Below, in pieces: positions 5,045 through 5,224 of a DNA stretch of 5,224 bases. Each line of letters starts with the position of its first letter. Position 1 is the first letter of the stretch. The DNA comes from Omnitrophica bacterium RIFCSPLOWO2_01_FULL_45_10b (lineage in GTDB: Bacteria; Omnitrophota; Omnitrophia; Omnitrophales; Danuiimicrobiaceae). Location: the NCBI GenBank assembly GCA_001804205.1, contig MHFM01000052.1:1706-6929 (forward strand), in the 5' to 3' direction. The position numbers and the translations under genes were made by a program. The notes below the pieces were generated by a model that ran no database searches, was not told the origin of the DNA, and was given only the letters and a program-made list of their open reading frames with translations.

Positions 5045-5224
5045 GTGCAAAAGAAAATAGGATATTTTTTGGTCATTGTTATCACAACGGTGCTGACAGG
5101 GAATATTGTGGCGCTTCTGATGAACATACGCGAACGTAAAGCAGAGGAGAAGGTCCGTCATATTGATGTCGTTCAACTGTCAGAAAAAGACACAGATCCG
5201 GAAATCTGGAAGCGCAATTATCCG
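5045..5224 (+). CDS. nrfA: NrfA, ammonia-forming cytochrome c nitrite reductase, N-terminus (3' truncated by window edge)
   Basis: Sixty residues are visible. GTG at 5045 begins a short positive stretch (Lys3, Lys4), then a hydrophobic helix (about 5-27), then 'NIRERKAEEKVRHIDV' and 'DTDPEIWKRNYP' (49-60). The last segment matches the NrfA N-terminal signature D-P-x-x-W-x-x-N-(F/Y)-P, found just before the first haem region. NrfA is a periplasmic multihaem enzyme that reduces nitrite to ammonium with six electrons and can also reduce NO. The helix has no evident signal-peptidase site (no A-x-A), and charged residues follow it, so it probably stays as a membrane anchor beside NrfH. The haem motifs, including the CxxCK or CxxCH of the active site, lie beyond the edge and cannot be checked. 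Seventeen non-coding bases separate it from nrfH, which supports one operon. Confidence 0.9.
   Translation, partial: MQKKIGYFLVIVITTVLTGNIVALLMNIRERKAEEKVRHIDVVQLSEKDTDPEIWKRNYP

Overview
The window is 5.2 kb of a diderm (Gram-negative-type) bacterial chromosome with every gene on the + strand. It carries a nitrogen-oxide stress and respiration locus. Evidence for a diderm is an outer-membrane beta-barrel protein with a Sec signal peptide, next to periplasm-facing c-type cytochromes. Base composition looks moderate by eye (not computed). The mix of an alginate-export-family porin, an nrfHA pair, NnrS and a Crp/Fnr regulator suggests an anaerobic or facultative environmental lineage. I cannot name the phylum; Omnitrophota, Nitrospirota or Planctomycetota-like groups are guesses only.

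Layout. 1-444: C-terminal part of a YheT-type alpha/beta hydrolase, cut by the left edge and probably unrelated to the rest. 520-1827: NnrS-family polytopic membrane protein (nitric oxide response). 1953-2165: short TatA/TatB-type twin-arginine translocase subunit. 2155-2916: Crp/Fnr-family regulator whose start overlaps the tatA stop; its cysteine pattern suggests a redox or NO-sensitive cluster. 2917-3095: intergenic region with a near-perfect FNR-type box and a possible promoter. 3096-4490: alginate-export-family outer-membrane porin. 4560-5027: NrfH, a tetraheme quinol dehydrogenase. 5045-5224 (cut by the right edge): N-terminus of NrfA, the ammonia-forming cytochrome c nitrite reductase, with an N-terminal membrane anchor.

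How the genes fit together (inference). NrfH takes electrons from the quinol pool and passes them to NrfA, which reduces nitrite (and NO) to ammonium in the periplasm. The porin directly upstream would be the outer-membrane pore for the small solutes involved. NnrS handles NO-related stress. The Crp/Fnr protein, encoded just before the FNR-type box, is the obvious candidate regulator of porin-nrfH-nrfA. Its recognition helix keeps the Glu and Arg that in FNR read TTGAT half-sites, and the box is of that type. No mobile element, CRISPR array, tRNA or rRNA was seen. The most interesting point is the self-contained sensor, binding site, porin and nitrite reductase arrangement, with tatA translationally linked to the sensor.
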